Of a stretch of DNA of 64,000 nucleotides, positions 36,547 through 45,164 are shown one piece after another. Every line of letters starts with the position of its first letter. The first letter of the stretch is position 1. A program made the translations under genes and the position numbers. The stretch spans positions 3,028,501 through 3,092,500 of the forward strand of contig NZ_CP095046.1 in the NCBI RefSeq assembly GCF_022919215.1, written 5' to 3'. Source of the DNA: Hymenobacter cellulosilyticus (lineage in GTDB: Bacteria; Bacteroidota; Bacteroidia; Cytophagales; Hymenobacteraceae). The notes beneath the pieces were generated by a model. That model searched no databases and was not told where the DNA came from. It saw only the letters and a program-made list of their open reading frames with translations.

Positions 36547-37023
36547 TTACAGGCCGCCCGTGGTGCCACCGCCGGTCGAGCCCGTGCCGCCGGCCGTAGA
36601 GCCTCCGCCGGTGCTGCCACCAGCCGTAGTACCGCCACCTGCCGTAGAGCCACCGCCAGCCGTGGAGCCGCCCATGCCGCTACCCGAAGTGCTGCCGCCA
36701 GCGGTGCTGCCGCCGGCCGTCGTGCCGGTGCTGCCAGCCGTGGTACCACCATCGGTGGTGCCGCCCGTGCTGCCTTCGGTGCTGCTGCCCGACATCGTGC
36801 CGGTGCCCGTGCCAGCCGTGGTGCCACCGGCACCGCCGCTCATCGAGGTGTCGGAGCTCATGTCGTTAGCGCCGGCCTCAGAGCCTGCGGCGTCCGAGGA
36901 AGCACCCGTGCCTTCAGTGCCGGTGCCGCTGGTCGAGCCGCCGGCTCCACCTTCCTGATTGCCACCGCACGAAGCGAAAGTTAGCGAGGCCGCAGCCAGA
37001 GCGAAAAACAAGGTCTTTTTCAT
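36547..37023 (-). CDS. Low-complexity Gly/Ser/Thr-rich lipoprotein
   Basis: A 158-residue product with lipoprotein signal MKKTLFFALAAASLTFASC. Everything after the cysteine is low complexity: an acidic-tinged Gly/Ser/Thr/Ala region (residues 20-75, with NDMSSDTSMSGG) and then imperfect TAGGSTAGG, GGSTAGGG repeats to the end. No folded domain is visible. It may be a flexible surface or periplasmic spacer. It has its own terminator. Confidence 0.75.
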   Translation of the reverse strand: MKKTLFFALAAASLTFASCGGNQEGGAGGSTSGTGTEGTGASSDAAGSEAGANDMSSDTSMSGGAGGTTAGTGTGTMSGSSTEGSTGGTTDGGTTAGSTGTTAGGSTAGGSTSGSGMGGSTAGGGSTAGGGTTAGGSTGGGSTAGGTGSTGGGTTGGL

Positions 37024-37391
37024 GATAGAATAAAGTGTTTGGTAAGGTGTACTGGTGAAGGGTTGGTACCTCGCAAGGAGGGTTTCGGAAGCTTTATACT
37101 GGGGTTTGCCATTCGGTAACCCATTTTTATAAAATTTTTTTGATAATATATGATTAAGCTCATCTGTAAGGTTGCCTGATAAGACTATTTCAATGCTGAG
37201 CTTACTTCTGCGGTGGCCAGCAGGTTTTCCAGTTCGCTAAGGCCCTATCCTGCGTCCTCGACCCCGACCCAAATCACCGCCGGAATACCCGCCCGGCGTA
37301 CTGGCTGCTTGCGGCGGAAATACTGCGGGGCCCCGCGCCGAAAATCCTATATTCGCCGCTCCACCCATTACGCTAAATCTACTTTCCACCC
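37024..37391. other. Intergenic region upstream of hutU, no gene seen
   Basis: This 368-bp stretch separates the divergently read lipoprotein gene and hutU. Positions about 37110-37160 are strikingly AT-rich (runs of T and A), the rest GC-rich. TATATTCG at 37350-37357, 35 bp before the hutU ATG, is one base from TAnnTTTG and could be its promoter. No reading frame of quality is present. Confidence 0.5.
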
Positions 37392-39175
37392 ATGTCTCAG
37401 CACCCCGCCGCTACCGATACGCCCGAACTCAACCTGGAAGCCACCAGCCAGTCGGACCACAGCCAGCAGCAACCAGCTCCAGCCAAGGCCACCCGCCCGA
37501 TGTACTACGAGTACAAGCCCGAGGAAACGGTAAAGGCCCAGCACGGCACCACGCTGCGCTGCAAAACCTGGGAAGCTGAAGCCGCTCTGCGCATGCTCGA
37601 AAACAACCTCGACCCGGCCGTGAGTTTGGTCTACGATGAGCTGATTGTGTACGGCGGCGCCGGCCGCGCGGCCCGCAACTGGAAGGAGTACCAGACCATC
37701 GTCAAGACCCTCAAAAACCTGGAGCCCGACGAAACCATGCTGGTGCAGAGCGGCAAGGCCGTGGGCGTACTGCGCACCTGGGCCCACGCCCCGCGTGTGC
37801 TCATTGCCAACTCCAACATTGTGCCCGCCTGGAGCACCCAGGAGTACTTCGACGAGCTCGATAAGCTCGGTTTGATGATGTACGGGCAGATGACGGCTGG
37901 CTCCTGGATTTACATTGCCACCCAGGGCATTCTGCAGGGTACCTACGAAACCTTCGCCGCCGTGGCTGACAAGCACTTCTCGGGCAGCCTGGCTGGTACC
38001 GTCACCGTTACGGCCGGCCTGGGCGGCATGAGCGGGGCCCAGCCCCTGGCCGTGACCATGAACGACGGGGTATGCCTGGTCATTGAGCCCATCGATGCCC
38101 GCGTGAAGCAGAAGGTGCAGGAAGGCTACCTCGACGAACAGGCCCGCGACCTAGACCACGCCCTGCAGTTGTGCGAGCAGTACAAGCAGGAGCGCAAAGG
38201 CTGGAGCATTGGCCTCACCGGCAACGCGGCCACCGTGCTGCCCGAGCTGCTACAGCGCGGCTATAAGGTCGATATCGTAACCGACCAGACCTCGGCCCAC
38301 GACCTGATGGACTACATTCCCGAAGGCGACATCGACCAGGTATTGCAGCTGCGTAAAGACAACCCCGAGGAGTTCAAGCGCCAGGCCCTGGCCACCATCG
38401 TAAAGCACTGCCAGGCCATCATCGACATGCAGGCCGCCGGCGCCGTGGCCCTCGACTACGGCAATAACCTGCGTGGGCAGGCCGAGAAAGGCGGCTTGCA
38501 GGTGCGCGACGAGAACGGGCAATTCCTGTACCCCGGCTTCGTGCCCGGCTACATCCGCCCGCTGTTCTGCGAGGGCAAAGGCCCCTTCCGCTGGGCGGCC
38601 CTTAGCGGCGACCCTGCCGACATTCTGCGCATCGACCGCGCCCTGCTCGAAACCTTCCCCGACAATAAGATGCTGGCCCGCTGGATCGAAAAGGCCCAGG
38701 CCAAGGTGCCCTTCATCGGGTTGCCGGCCCGGGTGTGCTGGCTGGGCTACGGCGAGCGGGAAAAGTTTGGTCTGGTTATCAATGACCTGGTGGCCCGCGG
38801 CGAAGTCTCGGCCCCCATCGTCATCGGCCGCGACCACCTCGACTGCGGCTCGGTGGCCTCGCCCAACCGCGAAACCGAAGGCATGAAGGACGGCTCCGAC
38901 GCCGTGGCCGACTGGCCCTGCTCAACGCCCTGGCCAACTGCGCTTCCGGCGCCGACTGGGTGAGCCTGCACAACGGCGGCGGCGTGGGCATCGGCAACTC
39001 AACCCATTCCGGCATGGTGATAGTAGCCACCGGCACCCCCGAAAAAGCCGAGCGCCTGCGCCGCGTGCTCACCACCGACCCCGGCATGGGCGTCTTCCGC
39101 CATGCCGACGCGGGCTACGAGTTGGCCCAGCAAGTGGCTGAGGAACGCGGGGTGAAGATTCCGGGGCGGGAGTAG
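37392..39175 (+). CDS. hutU: Urocanate hydratase, one frameshift
   Basis: Converts urocanate to 4-imidazolone-5-propionate using bound NAD+, the second step of histidine breakdown. Signatures: [99 protein letters not shown] and [18 protein letters not shown]. The frame breaks near 38911-38916 (GACTGGCCCTG); one G gives 594 residues. The first 36 residues are a Gln/Ser/Ala-rich extension absent from typical enzymes. A terminator follows. Confidence 0.95.
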
Positions 39176-39198
39176 TAAGCAGCTACAAGTAACTTCTG

Positions 39199-39235
39199 GC
39201 GCCGCCCCAAGTATCCGGGGCGGCGCTTTTTATTT
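39199..39235 (+). terminator. Intrinsic terminator of hutU
   Basis: A perfect 10-bp GC-rich stem (39199-39208 with 39217-39226) followed by TTTTTATTT, 24 bp after the hutU stop. Confidence 0.9.
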
Positions 39236-39381
39236 CTGCGGGTAAGCCAAAATATATTTCAAAAAAAGTAATTTGCTATTCTGAAATCGTTCTTAAATAA
39301 ACAGCCTTTATGGGCTATGAGTAGGTCGGCTTGATTTTATGTAGGTTATGATATTTTCTAATTGCTGATTAATAAATCAAA

Positions 39382-40497
39382 ATGAATTTCAGCCAGCGCT
39401 TGTTCTTTAACTTGCTAATCCTCCTATTGGGTTTCAATGCTAGTTGCGGAACTGTACGGGAGCCACATGTGGATTCAGATGAAGAATTGTTTCACAGTGA
39501 CTTAGGTAACGATATAACCTATGACAATCGTGCTATTCCAGATACTTTGAGGCAAGTAGTGCAGTTTGGTGATGGAGTATTGCTAAATGTGATTGAATAC
39601 GACCAAAATCGACGACTGATTTTTAAATATTATAAGCAATATGTTGGTGAATTTTGGAATGGTCATTACATCACCATGATAACTGCAAACGTTTATGACG
39701 AAGAGGGCTATCTGATAAGAAGGTACGATCTACATTCCAATGCAGGGCTGAAGGTTACTTATTATGAGTATAATTGGTTAGGAACGACTATTAAGCATTA
39801 TAGGCGAGAAAATGATTATGCTCAACTAGATAGCGAAATCAATACGAACCCCTTTCGCTTTTTGGAAAAAATTACAAATCGTGCAGATTTATTAAAACAT
39901 CCTAAGATAGCTGAGTTGGAGATAAAAGGGAAAAAACGGTTAGCAGAACTTACCGGTTACAGCCTAGTGGGTAAAATGCAGAAAGAGCTTTACTATGACG
40001 AACGTGAGCAAGTCTCTAGTCATCATAGCTACGGCTATAATGACCAGGGGCTACTTATTCTAGTTAATTACAATGATGAGGATAAGCGTAGATTGGAATT
40101 GGAATATACATCAAGTAAGGAGCTAAAAAAAGCTCTTGTGATTGCAGGGCTTGGTGATACGTCATGGTTTGATGAATATTCTTACGATTTGAAAGGAAGG
40201 ATAAAACAAAAAGTATCTTTTGTTCGGAAAGAGGATATGTCTGAATTTGGATTAGGCATCTACTCGGTATACGGTAAAATGATATATCAGTATGGGGTTG
40301 ATAATGCAATAAGCCGTTCGGATTATTATGAGTTTGAGAAGAATAAAAATAACGACGGGGAGCATTTGAGCACTACGCTGTACCGTCGGAATAAAGAAGG
40401 GTTTGTGACAGAACGACGGGAAATAGAGTATCGGACTAATGAAAGCAAGACGTTTCACTACAAGTATGTGTATCAGTCGCTTAAAAAGAGTGACTGA
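39382..40497 (+). CDS. AT-rich lipoprotein of unknown function (371 aa)
   Basis: Lipoprotein signal MNFSQRLFFNLLILLLGFNASC. The mature protein is rich in Tyr, Glu, Lys and Asn, with recurring segments such as YDEEGYLIRRYD, YYDEREQVSSHHSYGYNDQGL and EYSYDLKGRIKQ that recall YD/RHS-like beta-toolrack repeats. Composition is far more AT-rich than any other gene in the window, codon use differs (many AAA, AAT, TAT), and the frame is intact. Together with the repeat array just downstream this suggests horizontal acquisition. No specific family recognised. Confidence 0.75.
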   Translation: MNFSQRLFFNLLILLLGFNASCGTVREPHVDSDEELFHSDLGNDITYDNRAIPDTLRQVVQFGDGVLLNVIEYDQNRRLIFKYYKQYVGEFWNGHYITMITANVYDEEGYLIRRYDLHSNAGLKVTYYEYNWLGTTIKHYRRENDYAQLDSEINTNPFRFLEKITNRADLLKHPKIAELEIKGKKRLAELTGYSLVGKMQKELYYDEREQVSSHHSYGYNDQGLLILVNYNDEDKRRLELEYTSSKELKKALVIAGLGDTSWFDEYSYDLKGRIKQKVSFVRKEDMSEFGLGIYSVYGKMIYQYGVDNAISRSDYYEFEKNKNNDGEHLSTTLYRRNKEGFVTERREIEYRTNESKTFHYKYVYQSLKKSD

Positions 40498-40538
40498 TAG
40501 AGGGTTGACTCCCCGCCCTGACACTAATTAAGGTGTCT

Positions 40539-40572
40539 CAACGCCGCCCGAGGAAACCCTGGCGGCGTTGTT
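40539..40572 (+). terminator. Intrinsic terminator
   Basis: A perfect 10-bp stem (40539-40548 with 40561-40570) followed by TTCGTTCTAT, 42 bp after the AT-rich lipoprotein stop. Confidence 0.75.
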
Positions 40573-40653
40573 CGTTCTATAAATAATCAGCCCACTTTCC
40601 CACCAGCAAAGTCCAGAACCACCAACCCGCACCCAAAAAAGCCCCTAGCCTGC

Positions 40654-40926
40654 CCAGAACTCTGGAAGGCCCTTCGAAAAACTTCGGATGCCTCTCCAGA
40701 ACTCTGTAAATGCCTCCCAAAAACTTTGGTCGGCCGTCCAGAGTTCTGGATGGTCGACCGGAAAACTCCAGGGTGCCATCCAGAACTCTGGATGAGGCTC
40801 CGGAAAAAATAGGAGGGCCTTCCAGAGCTCTGAACGAGGGGCCAGAAAACTTCGGGACATAAAACAGACTTCTGGCTGGAAGACCGGAGTTTTTAGATAG
40901 GATTCCCAGAATATTATCGGTAGCTA
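40654..40926. repeat. 21-bp tandem repeat array C, 13 units, alternating two types
   Basis: Units of exactly 21 bp start at 40654, 40675, 40696 and so on to 40906; a weaker one may precede at 40633. Odd units read like CCAGAACTCTGGATG plus six bases, even units like CGGAAAACTTCGGATG plus five, so a 42-bp higher-order period is superposed. The last three units are most degraded. Odd units contain near-palindromes (CCAGAGCTCTGA). No spacers; the array fills the gap between the AT-rich lipoprotein's terminator and the next gene. Confidence 0.93.
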
Positions 40927-40960
40927 GGGAAGAGTTTAACCTTCACTTCATTACCGTTTT

Positions 40961-41674
40961 ATGTTATCATTTGACAAGATTTTTGGCGACTGGTTCGCCG
41001 ATGATGCCATCAGCTTTGAGGAGCTGGAGGCGGGCACGCGCGACCACCTGGAGCGGCTGCGCCAGGGTAACGACCAGGGCCGTTTTACGACCTTGATTAC
41101 GGCCACCGAGGCCCGCTACGAGGCATATTTCGGGCAGCGCAGTCAGGCGGGCACGGCCCGCAGCAGCGGCAAGGGCAGCACCCTAACCCTGGGCACGGCC
41201 CGACAGCAGCTGGTCGACTGGCTGGCAGGCCCCGGCCGCGACTACGTCGATTACAAGCTGCAGGACAAGGCCCAGCGTCTGCGTTTCTACCCCAATGGCT
41301 CCAACGAGTATCACCAGGCCGACCACCCCGCCTGGCCCGGCCTGCTGGAGCGCTTCGATAAGGCCCTGGCCGAGCTGGGCAGCAAGTTCGAGGCCGACTT
41401 CAAGACCACCTACACCCAGCACCGCGACGCGCTGCTGGCTGCCCTCAAATTGCAGACGGGGCAGAAGAAGGCCCAGGCCGACGCCCGCGTGGGTACCCGC
41501 GCCGAGCGTGACCTGCTTACCCGGCAGCTCTCCCGCAACGCCCGGCAGCTGGGCCTGGTCTTCGACGAGCACCCCGGGCAGGCCGCTACCTACTTCGATA
41601 AGAAGTATTTCAACCAGCACCAGCCCGCCGCCAAAGCGCCGGCGGTGAAGCCAGTGTCGCCCTCGTTGAACTAG
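40961..41674 (+). CDS. Hypothetical cytoplasmic protein (237 aa)
   Basis: Soluble, mostly helical protein beginning MLSFDKIFGDWFADDAISF, with charged helices (ELEAGTRDHLERLRQ, RDLLTRQLSRNARQLGLVF), an RLRFYPNGSNEYHQAD centre and a Lys/Pro/Ala tail. No signal peptide. I do not recognise the family. The frame is intact, composition is typical of the genome, and a good terminator follows, so a real gene is likely. It begins 35 bp after the end of repeat array C, which may therefore sit in its promoter region. Confidence 0.7.
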   Translation: MLSFDKIFGDWFADDAISFEELEAGTRDHLERLRQGNDQGRFTTLITATEARYEAYFGQRSQAGTARSSGKGSTLTLGTARQQLVDWLAGPGRDYVDYKLQDKAQRLRFYPNGSNEYHQADHPAWPGLLERFDKALAELGSKFEADFKTTYTQHRDALLAALKLQTGQKKAQADARVGTRAERDLLTRQLSRNARQLGLVFDEHPGQAATYFDKKYFNQHQPAAKAPAVKPVSPSLN

Positions 41675-41726
41675 CCCGCTCCGCGTCGCCTCCTTTATCC
41701 TCACTATCCGAATTGCAGCTATCCGG

Positions 41727-41760
41727 CGCCCGGTTTCCCCAGTGGAAGCCGGGCGTTTTT
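41727..41760 (+). terminator. Intrinsic terminator
   Basis: A 12-bp stem with one wobble (41727-41738 with 41744-41755) followed by TTTTTGTTGG. Confidence 0.85.
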
Positions 41761-41801
41761 GTTGGTGAGTAAGTGTTAGTTGGGTTATCGCTCTTCACCT
41801 G

Positions 41802-41884
41802 AAAAAAGCAAAATCCCGCCGCCGCTGTTTAACCAACCGCGGCGGTGCAGTGCCACCGCTTAACCCACACAACCGTTCTCAACT
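41802..41884 (+). repeat. Upstream region shared by the two oxidoreductase paralogs, copy 1
   Basis: About 80 bp before the first NADP-oxidoreductase are largely identical to 45165-45248 before the second: both contain GAAAAA(A)GCAAAAT, CGCTGTTTAACCA, GCGGCGGYGCAGTGCCA and CGCTTAACC in the same order. Conservation of non-coding sequence between paralogs points to a shared duplication and possibly a kept control element. Confidence 0.75.
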
Positions 41885-42613
41885 ATGAACATTGGAATCA
41901 TCGGCGCCGGCCAAATCGGCAGCGCTCTGGCCGTGCGGCTCACCAGCCTCGGTCATACGGTATATATCGCCAACTCCCGCGGCACCGAGACCCTGACGGA
42001 CCTGGCCCAGAAAACCGGCGCTACGGCCGTTACGGCCCAGGAAGCGGCCCAGCGCGGCACCGACCTGATTGTGGTGACTATTCCGCTGGAAAACATTCCC
42101 AAGCTGCCCAAGGACCTGCTGGCAAACGTACCGGCCGAAGTGCCCGTTATTGACACGAGCAACTATTACCCCATGCTGCGCGACGGCCACATCCCCGAGC
42201 TGGAAACCGGCGACCTGACCGAAAGCGGTTGGGTGCAGCAGCACCTGGGCCGCCCCCTGGTGAAGGTGTTCAACAACATCTTCGCCGCCCACCTCGAAAA
42301 CAACGGTAAGCCCGCCGGCACGCCCGGCCGCATTGCCCTGCCCGTGGCCTCCGACGATGCCGCGGCCAAGCAGAAAGTAATGGCCCTGGTGGAAGAGCTG
42401 GGCTTCGACGCCCTGGACGGCGGCACGATGCGCGAGTCGTGGCGGCAGCAGCCCGGCGGCCCTATCTACTGCAACGATTTGCCCGCCGACCAGGTGGAGC
42501 ATCACCTGGCTAGCCTCGGCACCGAGCGCACGGAAGCCCAGCACGCCGAGTTCCTGGCCAACCATAACGCGGCTGAAAAGCACATGGAAGCCCAGGGCAT
42601 CAAGCTGAAGTAG
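41885..42613 (+). CDS. NADPH-dependent oxidoreductase of the F420-oxidoreductase family, copy 1
   Basis: Starts MNIGIIGAGQIGSALAVRL, a Rossmann loop (GxGxxG), then VYIANSRG, the position where NADP-binding members carry Ser-Arg, followed by DLIVVTIPLENIP and VIDTSNYYPMLRDG. The 242-residue length fits the stand-alone family (NADP oxidoreductase coenzyme F420-dependent). F420 is not expected in this phylum, so the natural acceptor is unknown. Its paralog at 45249 shares most residues and the upstream sequence. Intact. Confidence 0.85.
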   Translation: MNIGIIGAGQIGSALAVRLTSLGHTVYIANSRGTETLTDLAQKTGATAVTAQEAAQRGTDLIVVTIPLENIPKLPKDLLANVPAEVPVIDTSNYYPMLRDGHIPELETGDLTESGWVQQHLGRPLVKVFNNIFAAHLENNGKPAGTPGRIALPVASDDAAAKQKVMALVEELGFDALDGGTMRESWRQQPGGPIYCNDLPADQVEHHLASLGTERTEAQHAEFLANHNAAEKHMEAQGIKLK

Positions 42614-42693
42614 CCGGAGGCCGAATACTACCGGTCTAAAAACGGCTTAAAGCCAGCCTGACGTTCTACCGTCAGTGAAGCTATTATAGGAAG

Positions 42694-42780
42694 TGTCATC
42701 CTGAGCAGAGCGAAGAACCTTATCACATGGGAACGACTCGTGCAGACGTGATAAGGTCCTTCGCACTGCTCAGGATGACA
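42694..42780. repeat. Inverted repeat of the GTCATCCTGAGC family
   Basis: Arms 42694-42726 and 42748-42780 are reverse complements with few mismatches (TGTCATCCTGAGCAG, GCGAAG, CCTTATCAC), loop about 21 bp. Same border style as the palindromes at 2234, 11668 and 14091. Confidence 0.8.
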
Positions 42781-42871
42781 AATAATTGCCTGCAAAAAAC
42801 CTTCTACCCAGCTTCAATTCTACATCCGTGCTTCCGCTGCTTTATATAAACGGCTGCAATGAGGCATTCAC

Positions 42872-42903
42872 AAAAAAGGGAAGCTGATTAGCTTCCCTTT
42901 TTT
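42872..42903. terminator. Bidirectional intrinsic terminator
   Basis: A perfect 14-bp stem AAAAAAGGGAAGCT with its complement (42872-42885 and 42890-42903), A and T tracts at both ends; it ends the alcohol dehydrogenase transcript on the minus strand. Confidence 0.9.
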
Positions 42904-42920
42904 ATTGGAGCAAACGATGT

Positions 42921-44090
42921 TCAGGGCTGAAACGCCACCCGTACGCAGTTGTCTGTTTTGTGCTTGAACATGTCGTAACCCTCGGGGCCGCGCTCCAGCG
43001 GCCAGCGGTGGGTGAGCAGGTAGGCGGGGTCGACGGCGCCGGCCTGCACGTAGTCGAGCAGGCGCGGAATGTATTTCTGGGCGTGCATCTGGCCCATGCG
43101 GAAGGTCAGGCCTTTGTTCATGGCCGCGCCCATCGGGAATTTGTCGATCAGGCCGCCGTACACTCCCACGATGCTGAGCGTGCCGCCTTTCCGGCAGGCC
43201 ATGATGGCCTGGCGCAGCACCGCGGGCCGGTCGGTTTCGATTTTAAGCTGCTGCTTCACCAGATCATAATAGTGCTCGGCGCCGGGGGAGTGGGCTTCCA
43301 TGCCTACGGCGTCGATGCAGCGGTCGGGGCCGCGGCCCCCGGTCATTTCCTTCAGCGCTTCCAGAATGTCAACCTCCTCGTAGTTGAGCGTTTCGGCCCG
43401 GGCGTAGGTGCGGGCCATGGCGAGACGTTCGGGAAACCGGTCGATGGCAATAACGCGGGAAGCGCCGAGCAGGTAGGCCGAGTGCATGGCCATCTGGCCC
43501 ACGCCGCCGGCGCCCCACACGGCCACAATGTCGCCGGGCTCGATGCCGCACATATCGGCCGCCATGAAGCCCGTGGGAAAGGCATCGGAACAGAACAGGG
43601 CGCTTTCGTCGCGCACACCGTCGGGAATGATAAAGCAGCCGTTTTCGGCGAAGGGCACCCGGATGTACTGGGCGTGGGAGCCGGAGTAGCCGCCAAAGGC
43701 GTGGGAGTAGCCAAAAATACCGGCTCCCGGGTAGCCCAGGGCTTTTTCGGCCACGGCGGCGTGGGCGTTGCCGTTGTCGCAGAGCGAGTACTGGCCCGTG
43801 TCGCAGAACCAGCAGCCGCCGCAGGCCACCACCGACGCTACTACCACCCGGTCGCCGCGTTTCATCTTTTTCAGGGCGGGGCCTACTGCCACCACTTCGC
43901 CCATAAACTCGTGGCCGATGACGTCGCCCTCGCGCATGGTGGGCACGTAGCCGTCGAGCAGGTGCAAATCGGAGCCGCAGACCGACGACAGGCCCACCCG
44001 AATAATGGCGTCGTGCGGGTTCAGAATTTCCGGGTCGGGAATTCGCTCCACGCTTAATTTATTGGTGCCTACCCAGCAGAGTGCTTTCAT
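42921..44090 (-). CDS. Zinc-dependent alcohol dehydrogenase (formaldehyde dehydrogenase-like)
   Basis: Medium-chain dehydrogenase of 389 residues. Catalytic zinc: Cys in SSVCGSDLHL and HE in VIGHEFMGEV. Structural zinc: ACGGCWFCDTGQYSLCD with four Cys. NAD site: AVWGAGGVGQMAM. The long insertion around EAHSPGAEHYYDLVKQ is typical of the glutathione-independent formaldehyde dehydrogenase branch, but substrate is uncertain. Intact. The SRPBCC gene starts upstream and ends 46 bp before it on the same strand, so the two form a unit. Confidence 0.9.
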   Translation of the reverse strand: MKALCWVGTNKLSVERIPDPEILNPHDAIIRVGLSSVCGSDLHLLDGYVPTMREGDVIGHEFMGEVVAVGPALKKMKRGDRVVVASVVACGGCWFCDTGQYSLCDNGNAHAAVAEKALGYPGAGIFGYSHAFGGYSGSHAQYIRVPFAENGCFIIPDGVRDESALFCSDAFPTGFMAADMCGIEPGDIVAVWGAGGVGQMAMHSAYLLGASRVIAIDRFPERLAMARTYARAETLNYEEVDILEALKEMTGGRGPDRCIDAVGMEAHSPGAEHYYDLVKQQLKIETDRPAVLRQAIMACRKGGTLSIVGVYGGLIDKFPMGAAMNKGLTFRMGQMHAQKYIPRLLDYVQAGAVDPAYLLTHRWPLERGPEGYDMFKHKTDNCVRVAFQP

Positions 44091-44136
44091 AGTCAGAAGG
44101 AGTTAGTTGGATAACAATACAATAGGGCGGGGCGGC

Positions 44137-44907
44137 CTAGCCTTTATCGTGCCCGCGGCCCGAGGACTGGCCTTCGATGGTGGGTACTTCGCCGGTTTCC
44201 AGCATCATCTTGAAGCGGCGGATGTCGCTGCGAATGAACTCGGCCAGGGCCGGGTTCAGGAGCTTGGCTACGCCCTGGCCCAGGGTGCCGAGCGGGGCCC
44301 GGTAGTGCATCACCACCTGCAGCTCGGTGCCCTTGTTGCCCTCGGCCTGCCGAAACCGCACTTCCCCCGACTGGTCGACCTGGGAGCCGGGCAGCGACTG
44401 GTAGGCAATCAGGCGGTTGGGCTCGTCCCGGATTATTTCCGAATCCCAGGCTACCGTGCCCAGGCCGCCGGGAATACGCGCCACCCAGTGCGAATGGCGT
44501 TCATCCAGCTCCTCGATGCTTTCGATGTGCTCCATGAAGGTCGGCAGGTTCTCGAACCGCCGCCAGTAGCCATACACCTGGTCTATGTCATGGTAAACAG
44601 TGAAGGTTTCCTTGATTTCGATAGGCGCGGGCTGCTTGGTCGCCGAGTCGCGCCCGAACACGCTGTTGAGCGGGCAATACCCCGTAGCGCCCCGCAGGGC
44701 CAGGCTGGTGCCCAGTGCGGCCAGCCCCACGCCACTTGCCTTTGATTTACTTCGAGTGCCCGCATAAGCCAGGACCGCCCCGGCCAGGGCGGAAAGCACG
44801 CGCTCCGTAGGGCCCACATTCACGTGGGAAGTGCCCGTAGCGGGCGTTCGGGGCCGGTAGCCGGCAGATTCTGCGTAGGCGCGAGAAGAACGTTTTTTTG
44901 CAGCCAT
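44137..44907 (-). CDS. SRPBCC-family protein with N-terminal DUF2892-like membrane segment
   Basis: A 256-residue protein. After a basic N-terminus come NVGPTERVLSALAGAVLAYAG, a hydrophobic region and RGATGYCPLNSVFG, the DUF2892/YgaP-like helical hairpin with its Cys-Pro motif. From residue about 95 an SRPBCC (polyketide cyclase/START-like) domain follows: IEIKETFTVYHDIDQVYGYW, FENLPTFMEHIESI, SHWVARIP. This two-domain layout is common in high-GC bacteria next to zinc alcohol dehydrogenases. Role unknown; membrane-associated. Confidence 0.85.
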   Translation of the reverse strand: MAAKKRSSRAYAESAGYRPRTPATGTSHVNVGPTERVLSALAGAVLAYAGTRSKSKASGVGLAALGTSLALRGATGYCPLNSVFGRDSATKQPAPIEIKETFTVYHDIDQVYGYWRRFENLPTFMEHIESIEELDERHSHWVARIPGGLGTVAWDSEIIRDEPNRLIAYQSLPGSQVDQSGEVRFRQAEGNKGTELQVVMHYRAPLGTLGQGVAKLLNPALAEFIRSDIRRFKMMLETGEVPTIEGQSSGRGHDKG

Positions 44908-45164
44908 AAGCTATTAGATTTTTGATATATATCCTGGGGCTTACGAAGCTGTTTTGAGCTGGTTCTCAACAGTAAGGCAGGTTTTTTATCGGTCGGCTGC
45001 CAAAACCCAACAGTAGAGACGCGTGCTAACCGGCCCGCCGTCTAGTGTCATCCGAGCGGTTACTGGGCCTAGTATGGTGCGGGCAGGTAGTTTGAGCCTG
45101 GCTGGCCGTTACTGCGCATCCCGAGAAAATCTGCGCGGCGCGGTTCGTTCTAAAGTGCCCCGCC

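Noticed and set aside
40645..40860. 71-codon minus-strand ORF across array C (MSRSFLAPRSELW...)
   Set aside because: It is open only because the repeat period is a multiple of three; it has no ribosome-binding context and merely translates the array.
42921..44907. Alcohol dehydrogenase/SRPBCC pair as a mobile insertion between the paralogous oxidoreductases
   Set aside because: Flanks show no direct repeats or mobility genes and composition equals the surroundings; tandem duplication followed by rearrangement is equally likely.
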